From assembly GCA_014803815.1 (NCBI GenBank), contig JAAVAY010000069.1, positions 1 to 9,683 of the forward strand: 9,683 bases of DNA. The letters run 5' to 3'. The DNA is from Allobaculum sp. (GTDB taxonomy: Bacteria; Bacillota_I; Bacilli_A; Erysipelotrichales; Erysipelotrichaceae). The position numbers and the translations under genes were made by a program. Shown piece by piece: positions 1 to 7,136 of the stretch. The notes beneath the pieces were generated by a model that saw only the letters and a program-made list of their open reading frames with translations, did no database searches and was not told the origin of the DNA. Each line of letters begins with the position of its first letter. Within the stretch, counting starts at the first letter, position 1.

Positions 1-192
1 TATTTTCGAGTACGCGCTTTTTACGCGCTATAGCTTTTCGAACCACATAATAGGCTCCGCCAAAGACAGTAAGGTTGGCTACCACATACCAACCAATGTA
101 AGAACAAAGGAAAAGAAAGATCATAGACAGAATGGCAAAAAGACACCAATACTTGGCCATCACTTCTTTTAGGCTATTGAGAGTTTTCATAA
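1..192 (-). CDS. Small membrane protein, N-terminal part (cut by window edge)
   Basis: The ATG at 192 has AAGGAA about 5 bases upstream, and the frame stays open for 64 codons to the window edge. The visible protein starts MKTLNSLKEVMAKYW and has one hydrophobic stretch at about residues 15-33 and a second at about 35-49. A basic tail (RKAIARKKR) follows, so the second helix probably ends on the cytoplasmic side. I do not recognise the family. Small membrane proteins with a basic end are sometimes encoded just after feoB (FeoB-associated Cys-rich proteins), but the diagnostic Cys cluster is not visible here and a terminator separates this gene from feoB, so that link is speculative. The reading frame and ribosome binding site make a real gene likely. 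Confidence 0.6.
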
Positions 193-302
193 AATTCCTT
201 TCTGGATTCACTTTACCAAACCATTTTTCTTCTTTTCTTATCCTTTTAAACTGACATTCAATTTTATTTAGGAATCCAATCAATTATGGCTATTTTGAGA
301 TG

Positions 303-334
303 AAAAAAGGTGACTTATCCTAAGACAAGTCACC
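303..334 (-). terminator. Rho-independent terminator after feoB
   Basis: On the minus strand a perfect 8-bp stem (GGTGACTT / AAGTCACC, loop about 10) is followed directly by TTTTTT. It lies about 75 bases past the feoB stop. It should end the feo transcript before the small membrane gene at 1-192. Confidence 0.85.
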
Positions 335-407
335 AGGGAAAAGTGTAAAAACACAAAAGGAAGCAATTGAGAGATTTGAGAGATTATAGATTAGGAAAGG
401 TTTCCAA

Positions 408-2546
408 TTAATGGGAAGGATCGGCAACGAGCTTAGAGGGCACGTTGAAAAGAGGCTTAAAGATTTGGTAGATGTACCAAGCTAAAATTATAAGAGCAAA
501 AATGGTTTCCAAACTAAAAACGCCAGTCGTCATCCAAGTACCTAGTTGGTACACCATTAAAGAAACCGCATAGGCATAAAACATCTGCCAGCCCACCGAG
601 AAAAGTGTCCATTTCACACTGTTCATTTCTTTAGCCACCGTGGAAATTGCTGCTAAGCAAGGAGCATCCAATAAATTGAAGATCAAAAAGGATACCGCCG
701 CTAAAGCATTTGGAAACATGGTGGTAACAGCAGCTAAAAGTTCTGGATTAGCTGTACTGTCATCTGCCACATTGGCCAAAATACCCATCGTCGAGACGAT
801 TTGTTCTTTAGCTACGAAGCCAGAAAGCGCCGCAGCAGTTGCTTGCCAGTTTGCAAAACCAAGGGGGGCAAAAATGGGAGCGATCCAACTACTCAAAATG
901 GCGAGAAGTGAATCTTGTGTCTCCACCAAGCCAAAACCTGCTTCATCAAAACCAAAGGATAATAAAAACCACGTTACGGCACAACACGCAAATAGGATGG
1001 TTCCAGCCTTTTTCAAGAAGTGCCAGCATCGTTGCCAGGTTTGACGAAGTACGTTATTCAATCTTGGCCAGTGATAGGCAGGAAGCTCCATGATAAAAGG
1101 AGCAGCTTCTCCTTCGAAGACTTTGGTGTGTTTTAAGACAATCGCAGAAAGAATGATGGCTCCAATACCAAACATGTAGGTCGCCCAAGCAATCCACCAC
1201 GATTCGCCATTGCCAAGAATAGCTCCAGCAATCAAAGCGATGATGGGAAGCTTGGCTCCACAAGGCATCGACGTGGTGACGATCATCGTCATTTTCCGAT
1301 CCCGTTCCTCTTCAATCGTACGCGCAGCCATAATTCCTGGCACCCCACATCCAGTCGAAACCATAAAGGAAATGAACGATTTTCCGGAAAGACCAAAGCG
1401 GCGAAACACGCGGTCCATGATGAAGGCAATACGGCTCATGTAGCCACAGTCTTCTAAAAAGGACAAAGCGAGAAAAATCACGGCCATTTGAGGTAAAAAG
1501 CCTAATGGTGCTCCGATTCCCCCGATAATTCCATCCACGATTAAGGAAATCACCCAATCGGAGGCGTGAATGCTTTCAAGAAAAGCACTCATTCCGCCTT
1601 GAGCCCATTCGCCAATGAAGACATCATTGATCCAATCTGTAGCCCACGTTCCGATGGTGGAAATGGCTAAGTAGTACACTCCAGCCATAATCAGACCAAA
1701 AATCGGGAGAGCTAAGAAACGGTTGGTAAGGATTTGATCAAGGCGTTCGGATATAGAAAGAGTATGCGTGGTGTTTTTTTTCCACGTCTTATCTAATATT
1801 TTAGCAATCCATTCGTAACGCTCGTTAGTGATGATGCTTTCAGCATCATCATCCATGGTTTGTTCTAAAGTAGTACGAATCGCATCCACTTTTTCTTGGT
1901 CTTGAGAGGAAAGATGTAAAGCCTCTACAATCAGCTCATCGTTTTCTAAAACTTTAATGGCTAAATAACGACTGTCATTTTCTTGAGTAAGAATGGCTTC
2001 GACTTGGTCAATCGCTTTTTCTACCGTGGAAGAAAACTCGGCTGGGTGAGGAACTTGATGGTCATCTACCACCTGCACTACTGCTTTCATGGCGGCCTCT
2101 AAACCTTCTTTATGAATAGCGGAGACTTCAATGACAGGGCAACCTAGTTTTTTGGAGAGTTCTTGAATGTTGATTTGGTCTTGTTGCTTACGAACCAAAT
2201 CCATCATGTTTAAAACGACCACCATCGGAAGGCCAAGCTCTAATAATTGACTCGTCAAGTATAGATTTCGCTCAATGTTTGTGGCATCTACGACATTTAA
2301 AATTGCATCGGGTTTTTGATCGCTTAAGTAAGTACGACTCACACGCTCTTCGGGAGAATAGGGCGAAAGTGAATAAATTCCCGGCAAGTCTTGGATTTTG
2401 ATATTGGACTCACCTTTGTAAATGCCTTCCTTTTTCTCAACGGTTACGCCAGGCCAGTTGCCGACGTATTGAGAAGAACCAGTAAGAGCATTAAAGATGG
2501 TCGTTTTGCCGCAATTGGGATTGCCGGCTAGTGCAATTTGAATCAT
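408..2546 (-). CDS. feoB: Ferrous iron transport protein B (FeoB)
   Basis: Inner-membrane Fe2+ importer with an N-terminal G-protein domain. The 712 residues contain the GTPase motifs in order: G1 GNPNCGKT (8-15), a G2 Thr in PGVTVE (T35), G3 DLPG (53-56), G4 NMMD (113-116) and G5 SA (142-143). A helical linker follows to about residue 275, then a polytopic membrane part. The two Cys-containing gate segments typical of FeoB are visible: GCGVPG (399-404, C400) and PCGAKLP (428-434, C429). The conserved GFVAKEQIVSTMG (576-588) and DAPCLAAIS (627-635) are also present. Length is normal and there is no Cys-rich C-terminal tail. The start is supported by GAAGGAGT about 8 bases upstream. It is the last gene of feoA2-feoA1-feoB, 19 bases after feoA1, and ends before the terminator at 303-334. 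Expression is probably set by the repeats at 3092-3197. Confidence 0.97.
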   Translation of the reverse strand: MIQIALAGNPNCGKTTIFNALTGSSQYVGNWPGVTVEKKEGIYKGESNIKIQDLPGIYSLSPYSPEERVSRTYLSDQKPDAILNVVDATNIERNLYLTSQLLELGLPMVVVLNMMDLVRKQQDQINIQELSKKLGCPVIEVSAIHKEGLEAAMKAVVQVVDDHQVPHPAEFSSTVEKAIDQVEAILTQENDSRYLAIKVLENDELIVEALHLSSQDQEKVDAIRTTLEQTMDDDAESIITNERYEWIAKILDKTWKKNTTHTLSISERLDQILTNRFLALPIFGLIMAGVYYLAISTIGTWATDWINDVFIGEWAQGGMSAFLESIHASDWVISLIVDGIIGGIGAPLGFLPQMAVIFLALSFLEDCGYMSRIAFIMDRVFRRFGLSGKSFISFMVSTGCGVPGIMAARTIEEERDRKMTMIVTTSMPCGAKLPIIALIAGAILGNGESWWIAWATYMFGIGAIILSAIVLKHTKVFEGEAAPFIMELPAYHWPRLNNVLRQTWQRCWHFLKKAGTILFACCAVTWFLLSFGFDEAGFGLVETQDSLLAILSSWIAPIFAPLGFANWQATAAALSGFVAKEQIVSTMGILANVADDSTANPELLAAVTTMFPNALAAVSFLIFNLLDAPCLAAISTVAKEMNSVKWTLFSVGWQMFYAYAVSLMVYQLGTWMTTGVFSLETIFALIILAWYIYQIFKPLFNVPSKLVADPSH

Positions 2547-2565
2547 CGGTTTTTACTCCTTCTCT

Positions 2566-2790
2566 TTAAGCGCGGCTCACTTCCACGCATTCGCATTCTT
2601 TTTTTCGTAAGGTCAATTCATATCCGCGAATGGTGATTTCCATGGGATCGCCTAAAGGGGCGAGCTTTTTGATTTGTAAGGCCGTGCCTTTGGTCAACCC
2701 CATGTCCATAAGGCGGCGCTTTAAGGCTCCAGTGGCATGAATTTTTTGAATGGTTGCCTGATCTCCAGGCTTTAATACATCTAAGGTCAT
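2566..2790 (-). CDS. feoA: Ferrous iron transport protein A (FeoA), copy next to feoB
   Basis: A 74-residue SH3-like cytosolic protein that works with FeoB; its exact role (often thought to be modulation of FeoB) is not settled in the literature. Hallmarks are LKPGDQATIQKI at the N-terminus, the central KRRLMDMGLTKG, and the C-terminal GDPMEITIRGYELTLRK, which is the classic FeoA signature. The ATG has AAAGGAG about 6 bases upstream. It sits 13 bases after feoA2 and 19 bases before feoB on the same strand, so the three genes are almost certainly one transcript. Confidence 0.95.
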   Translation of the reverse strand: MTLDVLKPGDQATIQKIHATGALKRRLMDMGLTKGTALQIKKLAPLGDPMEITIRGYELTLRKKECECVEVSRA

Positions 2791-2803
2791 ATTTCTCCTT
2801 TCT

Positions 2804-3022
2804 TTAGGCCTCTTGCACTTGAATGCGACTGGCTAATTGTCGATCCAAGGCAATCCGTGATCCTTTGACTTCGATGATGAGATTTTGTCGGATGGATTGT
2901 TGCAAAGAGATGGTCTCGTTTTCAACAAGGCCAAGATGCCCCAGGTGACGGCGCAGCTTATCATTTTGACTGATGTGTACGATTTTATAGGAGTGGCCAG
3001 GTTGGCCAAAACAAAGTGGCAT
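2804..3022 (-). CDS. feoA: FeoA-domain protein, first gene of the feo operon
   Basis: A second FeoA-type protein of 72 residues starting MPLCFGQPGHSYKI. It has the family layout (KLRRHLGHLGLVENETISL in the middle, NLIIEVKGSRIALDRQLA near the end) but is clearly diverged from its neighbour. It lacks the GDPMEITIRGYELTLRK form of the signature. The start at 3022 is preferred because AAGAAAGGA lies about 8-9 bases upstream. An in-frame ATG at 3049 would add nine residues (MEKQERNFT) but has only a weak site, and those residues themselves encode the good ribosome binding site. Paired feoA genes before feoB are common in Bacillota. Its separate role is unknown; it may interact with FeoB or with the other FeoA. 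Confidence 0.88.
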   Translation of the reverse strand: MPLCFGQPGHSYKIVHISQNDKLRRHLGHLGLVENETISLQQSIRQNLIIEVKGSRIALDRQLASRIQVQEA

Positions 3023-3076
3023 AGTGAAATTCCTTTCTTGTTTTTCCATAATTTTCCATTTTAGAGCTAAATTTTC

Positions 3077-3106
3077 CTTATATATAATTAAGTTTCATAT
3101 GGCTAA
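3077..3106 (-). promoter_or_regulatory. Candidate feo promoter
   Basis: On the minus strand, TATAAG (3082 to 3077) within a TTATATATAAGG stretch could serve as the -10 box. TTAGCC (3106 to 3101) lies 18 bases upstream as a weak -35. The weak -35 falls inside the repeat at 3092-3111, so a protein bound there would block RNA polymerase. This is inferred from spacing and composition only. Confidence 0.35.
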
Positions 3107-3197
3107 CTTTTGATATTTTGAGTTTACTATGACTAACTTTTAAAATTCAAGCCTACAGTTAGTCATAGTAAATAAAAGTTTGTCAAAACTAACTTTT
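3092..3197. promoter_or_regulatory. Repeated operator-like motif upstream of feo
   Basis: Read on the minus strand, three direct copies of a 20-bp motif are present: AAAAGTTAGTTTTGACAAAC (3197-3178), AAAAGTTAGTCATAGTAAAC (3141-3122) and AAAAGTTAGCCATATGAAAC (3111-3092). The last two differ at 3 of 20 positions. A fourth copy on the plus strand (about 3154-3173) shares 16 identical bases with the middle one. This creates a perfect inverted repeat (3123-3138 and 3157-3172) with an 18-base spacer. The block lies 70-175 bases before the feoA2 start. Feo operons are normally repressed by iron-loaded Fur or DtxR-family proteins. The GTTAG half-sites recall DtxR-type sites more than a Fur box, but the match is loose, and binding by a regulator is inference. 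Confidence 0.6.
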
Positions 3198-3231
3198 TTG
3201 ATGGATTTTCCCCTTCTTTGGAAAAATTGCC

Positions 3232-3278
3232 AAAAAAAAACTGTTTCGTTTCCCAACCAGCGAGAATACAGAAACAGT
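3232..3278 (-). terminator. Rho-independent terminator of the two-component operon
   Basis: On the minus strand ACTGTTTC (3278-3271) and GAAACAGT (3247-3240) form a perfect 8-bp stem with a 23-base loop, followed by a run of nine T. It lies about 30 bases after the sensor kinase stop and insulates the feo operon from it. Confidence 0.8.
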
Positions 3279-3307
3279 AGGAGTAAAAATTGAAATCAGG
3301 AAAATGA

Positions 3308-4588
3308 CTACACTGCTTTCAAGACAATGGAAAAAGAAGTCATGCCTTGATCACAATGCACTTTAATTTTTCCTTGATGGCTTTCCACAATGCTTTTGGC
3401 AATGGCTAAACCAAGACCATACCGGCCTGCGGAGCTGTTGCGCGAACTATCAGCGCGATAAAATCGCTCAAAGATTTTTTCTTGTTCCTCAGCCGAAATA
3501 GCCTCTCCAGTATTCGATATGGTAAGGATGGCCTCTTTTCCCTTGCGCTTGAGACTCGCTTTCACTTGGCCGGTGCTGTGGGCGATGGCGTTGTCGATTA
3601 AAATCGCAATGACTTGTTGCAAAGAGGCGCTTTCTCCCATCACAAAGACATCAGGTTCGATGTCTTCTTCAAAAGCGATGTCTTTTTCAAACATATAGGC
3701 TTCCATAATTAAGCACTGTTTTTCCAGAAGATGAGAGAGATTAAGCTTAGATAAATTCACTTTTCCCGCATCAGCTTTGGTCAAATCCAATAAATTGACG
3801 ATCAAACCATTCATACGCTTGGCTTCTTCTTTGATGTTTTCTAGCCAGCGAGCTTGGGGATCTTGTTCCATCGCTTCCGCATTGGCCAAAATGATGGCTA
3901 TGGGCGTTTTGAGTTCATGACTGGCATCAGCGATGAATTGTTTTTGTTTTTCCATCGTCTTTTCAATCGGTGCGGTCATCCAATTGGCGGCCTTGCGACA
4001 CACAAAGAAAAGCATCACTTCAAAAAAGAGCGCTATTAAAAGTGACAACATCAATGTTTTGAGCAATTTGTAGGAGACTTGTTGTAGACCAACCATAACT
4101 AAAACGGAGGGAGTAGCATAATACCAAGCTACTTCATCCACATACAAATTCCCTGTTGACATTACCCCAGTTTGAAAATCGTGACCAATTTCGTCGGCCT
4201 CTTCAATGAGTTCTTCAACATCGATGCCTTCAAAAGACGCACCATACACTTTCCAAGGAGTACCATGATCAAGAGCGATTAAAAAGACTGGATTATCGTA
4301 AAGAAGGGATAAACGATCCATATCAGGATCATCTTCTTGTTCTACGCTTGTTTGGTCTTGACTTGAATCTAAAGCAGAGGTGGTACTATTTGAGATTTGT
4401 CGTTTCCAAGGGCCAAAGCTTAGCCCCATGATTTCTCCTGAGACTTCACTGATTTTGAGTAAAGAGCTTTGTAAATCTTCTTTGGCTTCCATATAGGCTT
4501 GGTAGTTTTCCATTCCCACCAGCAATAAGACCAAAACCGTAAAGAGAGCAAACAAGCTCCACAACATCTTCCGCTTTAACTCACGCAT
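3308..4588 (-). CDS. Sensor histidine kinase (HisKA/HATPase)
   Basis: A 426-residue membrane sensor kinase, partner of the OmpR-type regulator encoded just upstream. Transmembrane helices are at about residues 8-26 and 176-197, enclosing an extracytoplasmic domain of about 150 residues rich in Asp and Glu (for example QEDDPDMD). A HisKA domain follows with the H-box FIADASHELKTP and the phospho-acceptor H224. The HATPase domain shows the N-box QQVIAILIDNAIAHS (N333), the F-box KIFERFYR (371-378) and the G2 box GLGLAIAK (391-398). The G1 box reads SNTGEAIS, with Asn in place of the usual Asp, a variation seen in some Gram-positive kinases. The start overlaps the regulator stop by 8 bases with no clear ribosome binding site, which suggests translational coupling. 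The signal sensed is unknown; no separate sensor domain is recognisable. Confidence 0.95.
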   Translation of the reverse strand: MRELKRKMLWSLFALFTVLVLLLVGMENYQAYMEAKEDLQSSLLKISEVSGEIMGLSFGPWKRQISNSTTSALDSSQDQTSVEQEDDPDMDRLSLLYDNPVFLIALDHGTPWKVYGASFEGIDVEELIEEADEIGHDFQTGVMSTGNLYVDEVAWYYATPSVLVMVGLQQVSYKLLKTLMLSLLIALFFEVMLFFVCRKAANWMTAPIEKTMEKQKQFIADASHELKTPIAIILANAEAMEQDPQARWLENIKEEAKRMNGLIVNLLDLTKADAGKVNLSKLNLSHLLEKQCLIMEAYMFEKDIAFEEDIEPDVFVMGESASLQQVIAILIDNAIAHSTGQVKASLKRKGKEAILTISNTGEAISAEEQEKIFERFYRADSSRNSSAGRYGLGLAIAKSIVESHQGKIKVHCDQGMTSFSIVLKAV

Positions 4589-5264
4589 TTTTCGAATGGA
4601 TGCGGTAACCGAGTCCTCGCACTGACTTAATTTCTAAATCGCTTTCTAAAAGACGTAGCTTTTTACGCAAAAAGGATAAATACGCTTCGAGGTTGTTGGA
4701 TTCGATGTCGTTATCCCAACCCCATACTTTGGAGTAAATTTGTTCCTTGGATAAAATTTGGCTTGGATGCGATAAGAAGTATTCCAACAAGGTATATTCC
4801 TTGCCGGATACGGGAATCGCTTCTCCTGAGGCTTGGCTTCCTAGTAAACCACTCGATAAATCCAAGTAGGTATTGCCTAGACTCAGGCGATTTTTTTGAA
4901 TGCCTGTTTGTTTTTTGAGTTGAATGTCTACGCGTGCCAAGAGTTCTTCCATATGAAAGGGTTTGGTCATGTAATCGTCCGCGCCATTTTTTAAGCCATT
5001 GAGTTTATCGGAAAGTTCTCCACGGGCGGTTAACATGATGACTTTCGTTTCAGGAGCCAGGGCGCGAATGTCTTCTAAAATTTCAAACCCATCTTTTTTG
5101 GGTAACATCACATCTAAGATGACCAGATCATAAATGCCGCTGCTCGCTTTTTCCGCCCCCATTTCGCCATCATAGGCGATATCGACTTGGTAGGTATGGT
5201 TTTTAAGCATTGCGGCGGTGGCTTGGGCCAAACGTGGCTCATCCTCTACGATTAAAATTTTCAT
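4581..5264 (-). CDS. OmpR/PhoB-family response regulator
   Basis: A 227-residue DNA-binding response regulator. The receiver domain (about 1-118) carries the acidic pocket E7/D8, the phospho-acceptor D51 in VILDVMLP, the switch T79 in VIMLTAR and K101 in MTKPF. The C-terminal winged helix (about 125-222) is of the OmpR type, with GKEYTLLEYFLSHPSQILSKEQI, a recognition-helix region around NLEAYLSFLRKKL, and the wing KSVRGLGYRI. The start has AAAAGGAG followed by GAGAGAA upstream. It is the first gene of the pair with the sensor kinase, and its target genes cannot be told from the sequence. The neighbouring feo operon has its own upstream region and terminator boundary, so control of feo by this pair is possible but not shown. 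Confidence 0.96.
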   Translation of the reverse strand: MKILIVEDEPRLAQATAAMLKNHTYQVDIAYDGEMGAEKASSGIYDLVILDVMLPKKDGFEILEDIRALAPETKVIMLTARGELSDKLNGLKNGADDYMTKPFHMEELLARVDIQLKKQTGIQKNRLSLGNTYLDLSSGLLGSQASGEAIPVSGKEYTLLEYFLSHPSQILSKEQIYSKVWGWDNDIESNNLEAYLSFLRKKLRLLESDLEIKSVRGLGYRIHSKNA

Positions 5265-5341
5265 TTCTCTCTTTTCTCCTTTTTTCTTGAAAAAGATTTA
5301 CATCTTAATTTTACTTCTTTTGAGATTCGATCCCTTTGGTT

Positions 5342-5355
5342 GTAAAGTGCTTTAC
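5342..5355. promoter_or_regulatory. Short palindrome between regulator and SprT genes
   Basis: GTAAAG-TG-CTTTAC is a perfect 6-bp dyad with a 2-base centre. It lies in the 189-base divergent gap, just upstream of the TTGACT (5378-5383) that could be the -35 of the SprT-like gene. It could be an operator for either divergent unit. It does not match a cre box, because the centre is two bases too long. Confidence 0.35.
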
Positions 5356-5377
5356 TTAAAAAAAATTGAAAAAGGCC

Positions 5378-5404
5378 TTGACTTTTCTCTTTTTATTGTA
5401 GATT
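5378..5404 (+). promoter_or_regulatory. Candidate promoter of the SprT-like gene
   Basis: TTGACT (5378-5383) is close to the -35 consensus. TAGATT (5399-5404) is a possible -10 with a short 15-base spacer, and the preceding TG could help as an extended element. The spacing is below optimum, so this is tentative. Confidence 0.35.
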
Positions 5405-5453
5405 TTCTTGAATGTCTAAAAAAGACGATAAATAGAGAACGAGAGATTACCCA

Positions 5454-5999
5454 ATGACTAACATACAAGTTTTTCCCAAACTCGACGAGATAGAAGATTT
5501 TTTTAAGCAAGTTGCCAAGGATTGCCAAGAAGTTGGGCTCACCACACGGCAAGCCTCATTTAACATCAACTCGCGCTTGAAACGAACCTTAGGGCGCTGT
5601 TCTAAACAGGTTATAAAAACAGGAGATCAAGAACAATTTTTCATCGATATTAATTCCTATGTGATCCAGACTCACAGTGTGGCCTTATTGCGCGATGTTG
5701 TCGCCCATGAACTGATTCATACCATTCCTGGTTGCTACAATCATGGCCCCACTTTTCAAGACGCCGCTAAAAAGCTCAATGGCTGTTTTCCCGATCTGTA
5801 CAATGTACAAGTAAAGACAAATTTAGCTGATTATGATCTTGAGGCTCCTAAGACCAATCACTATGAAATTGTGTGCAAAGATTGCCATCACACGATGTAT
5901 CGTGAACGTATGTCTAAAACACTTCGCCACATCGATCGCTATCGTTGTCCAAAATGTCATGGACTTTTAGAGGTCTATCCAGTAGGCTACGGAAATTAA
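5454..5999 (+). CDS. SprT-like zinc metalloprotease
   Basis: A 181-residue cytosolic protein of the SprT-like family (the domain shared with Spartan proteases). The zinc-binding catalytic motif is HELIH (H85, E86, H89), followed by H97 in CYNHGPTFQ as the third ligand. This spacing is the SprT hallmark. The C-terminal part carries a zinc ribbon with two Cys pairs, CKDC (C141, C144) and CPKC (C165, C168). There is no signal peptide and no membrane helix. No strong ribosome binding site is seen (only GAGAG about 12 bases upstream), but the start agrees with the conserved domain beginning shortly afterwards. It stands alone, divergent from the two-component pair and followed by tRNA genes. In bacteria the physiological role of these proteins is poorly defined; proteolysis of DNA-linked proteins is established for the eukaryotic relatives only. 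Confidence 0.9.
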   Translation: MTNIQVFPKLDEIEDFFKQVAKDCQEVGLTTRQASFNINSRLKRTLGRCSKQVIKTGDQEQFFIDINSYVIQTHSVALLRDVVAHELIHTIPGCYNHGPTFQDAAKKLNGCFPDLYNVQVKTNLADYDLEAPKTNHYEIVCKDCHHTMYRERMSKTLRHIDRYRCPKCHGLLEVYPVGYGN

Positions 6000-6026
6000 C
6001 TTTAAATAGAAGGGATTCTCAAGGGC

Positions 6027-6053
6027 TTCTAAAATTTACAAAAAATTTTAGAA
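6027..6053. terminator. AT-rich hairpin after the SprT-like gene (weak terminator)
   Basis: TTCTAAAATTT and AAATTTTAGAA form a perfect 11-bp stem around a 5-base loop, 27 bases after the SprT-like stop codon. The stem is almost all A/T and there is no clean T-run on the plus side, so it may be a weak terminator or only a structural element before the tRNA promoter. Confidence 0.4.
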
Positions 6054-6058
6054 ATTGA

Positions 6059-6087
6059 TTGCGCTCATTTTTCAAATGGGGTATACT
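6059..6087 (+). promoter_or_regulatory. Promoter of the first tRNA cluster
   Basis: TTGCGC (6059-6064) and TATACT (6082-6087) are separated by exactly 17 bases. The first tRNA begins 22 bases after the -10 box. This fits a stable-RNA promoter. Confidence 0.6.
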
Positions 6088-6108
6088 GATCAAGCGTTAA
6101 GGAATTAC

Positions 6109-6184
6109 GGAGACTTAGCTCAGTTGGGAGAGCGTCTGCCTTACAAGCAGAGGGTCAGCGGTTCGAGCCCGTTAGTCTCCACCA
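6109..6184 (+). tRNA. tRNA-Val (anticodon UAC)
   Basis: The acceptor stem GGAGACT pairs with AGTCTCC, followed by the discriminator A and encoded CCA. The anticodon arm TCTGC-CTTACAA-GCAGA gives anticodon TAC. The TTCGAGC T-loop is present. Length is 76 nt. It is identical at every base to the gene at 9437-9512. Confidence 0.97.
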
Positions 6185-6189
6185 GTATT

Positions 6190-6265
<76 letters not shown>

Positions 6266-6270
6266 TTTAT

Positions 6271-6346
6271 GACTCGGTAGCTCAGTTGGTAGAGCACTTG
6301 ACTTTTAATCAAGGGGTCCAGGGTTCGAATCCCTGCCGAGTCACCA
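6271..6346 (+). tRNA. tRNA-Lys (anticodon UUU)
   Basis: The acceptor GACTCGG pairs with CCGAGTC, then A and CCA. The anticodon arm CTTGA-CTTTTAA-TCAAG gives TTT. It is the last gene of the cluster and is followed at once by ten T (6348-6357), which may help end transcription. Length is 76 nt. Confidence 0.97.
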
Positions 6347-6380
6347 CTTTTTTTTTTGCTTTTTTGAATAATGAAAATGG

Positions 6381-6418
6381 AAAAAGAGATCAAATCCTAA
6401 AAAATTTGATCTCTTTTT
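6381..6418. terminator. Bidirectional terminator between tRNA cluster and MATE gene
   Basis: AAAAAGAGATCAAAT (6381-6395) and its exact reverse complement (6404-6418) form a 15-bp stem with an 8-base loop. Either strand ends in a T-run, so it serves both the tRNA cluster (plus) and the convergent MATE gene (minus). The MATE reading frame ends inside the stem at 6390-6392. Confidence 0.85.
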
Positions 6419-7136
6419 GCGTTTTACTCAACCATTTTCCCCTCAAAAAATGAATCCATGTGATGATGTCTCCAATTCCCCAACCAAAAAGAGTATTCCA
6501 CCAGATCATAGAGTAGCCCCACTTTTCTTGAAGAAGATAAGTACTGCTCACACGAATGGCTAAGGCCATCGTGGCGACAAACGTGGAAAAGAGGGCATCG
6601 TTGGTGCCTTGAAAGAGCCCTAATAAAGGAAAATAAGAAGCAAAAATAGGAAGACACCAGGCGACAAAGCGTAGATGAGAAGTGCAATAGAATACAGCTT
6701 GCGTTCCGAGTCCAAAGGCAGCTACAAGAGGTTTAGCCCAAATAAACACGATGAGTGCAAGGCTTATGGAAATCATTTCACAAAGTAGAATGGTGGCTTG
6801 GGCTCCCGTTTTGACTCGTGCGAGTTGATTCGCTCCGATGCTTTGGGCGGTATACGTTCCTTGGGTGATCATAAAAGCACTCGCTGGCAAGGTTAAATAG
6901 GTTTCTATTTTTTGCGCGACGGTAAAGGAACGCGTCATCGCTTCACCATAGCTGTTGACGGCGCGTTGGATAAAGCCAAATCCAAACGACACGATGAACT
7001 GGTGTAAGGCCATTGGAAATCCAGCTTGCACGATGCGCTTGGCTAAAGTCCAATCAAAGGTAAAGTCTTGAAGTTTCCAGCGTAAGAGCGGATATTTTTT
7101 CATCATGTAGACAAGTCCCACGACAAAAGAAAACAG
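6390..7136 (-). pseudogene. MATE-family efflux transporter, C-terminal part (after nonsense codon)
   Basis: This is the continuation, in the same frame, of the N-terminal part at 7745-7137; only the TAA at 7137-7139 lies between them. It begins LFSFVVGLVYMMKKYP, which completes helix 6. It then carries the C-terminal six-helix lobe of a MATE transporter, with FPMALHQFIVSFGFGFIQRAVNSYG, ITQGTYTAQSIGANQ and PLLGLFQGTNDALFST as recognisable family segments. A GTG at 7121 and ATGs just after it are possible restarts, but none has a ribosome binding site, so translation of this half is doubtful. The end (KEIKFFRI) is encoded by the terminator stem. Together the halves span 451 codons besides the TAA, normal for MATE proteins. 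If TAA was originally CAA (Gln), a single change inactivated an otherwise intact gene. Confidence 0.85.

Noticed and set aside
640..1044. 134-residue plus-strand ORF (and another at 839-1093) opposite feoB
   Set aside because: Both lie wholly antisense to the clear feoB membrane domain, have no ribosome binding site and no family resemblance; they are frame shadows.
3103..3197. CRISPR-like array from the repeated CTAACTTTT motif
   Set aside because: Repeats are short, imperfect and unevenly spaced (30 and 56 bp), with no cas genes; an operator cluster is the better reading.
5342..5355. Catabolite-control (cre) site
   Set aside because: The dyad is GTAAAG-TG-CTTTAC; the centre lacks the CG and is two bases too long for a cre box.
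5352..5552. 66-residue minus-strand ORF across the start of the SprT-like gene
   Set aside because: It overlaps the conserved SprT-like coding start and the candidate promoter and has no ribosome binding site or recognisable motif.
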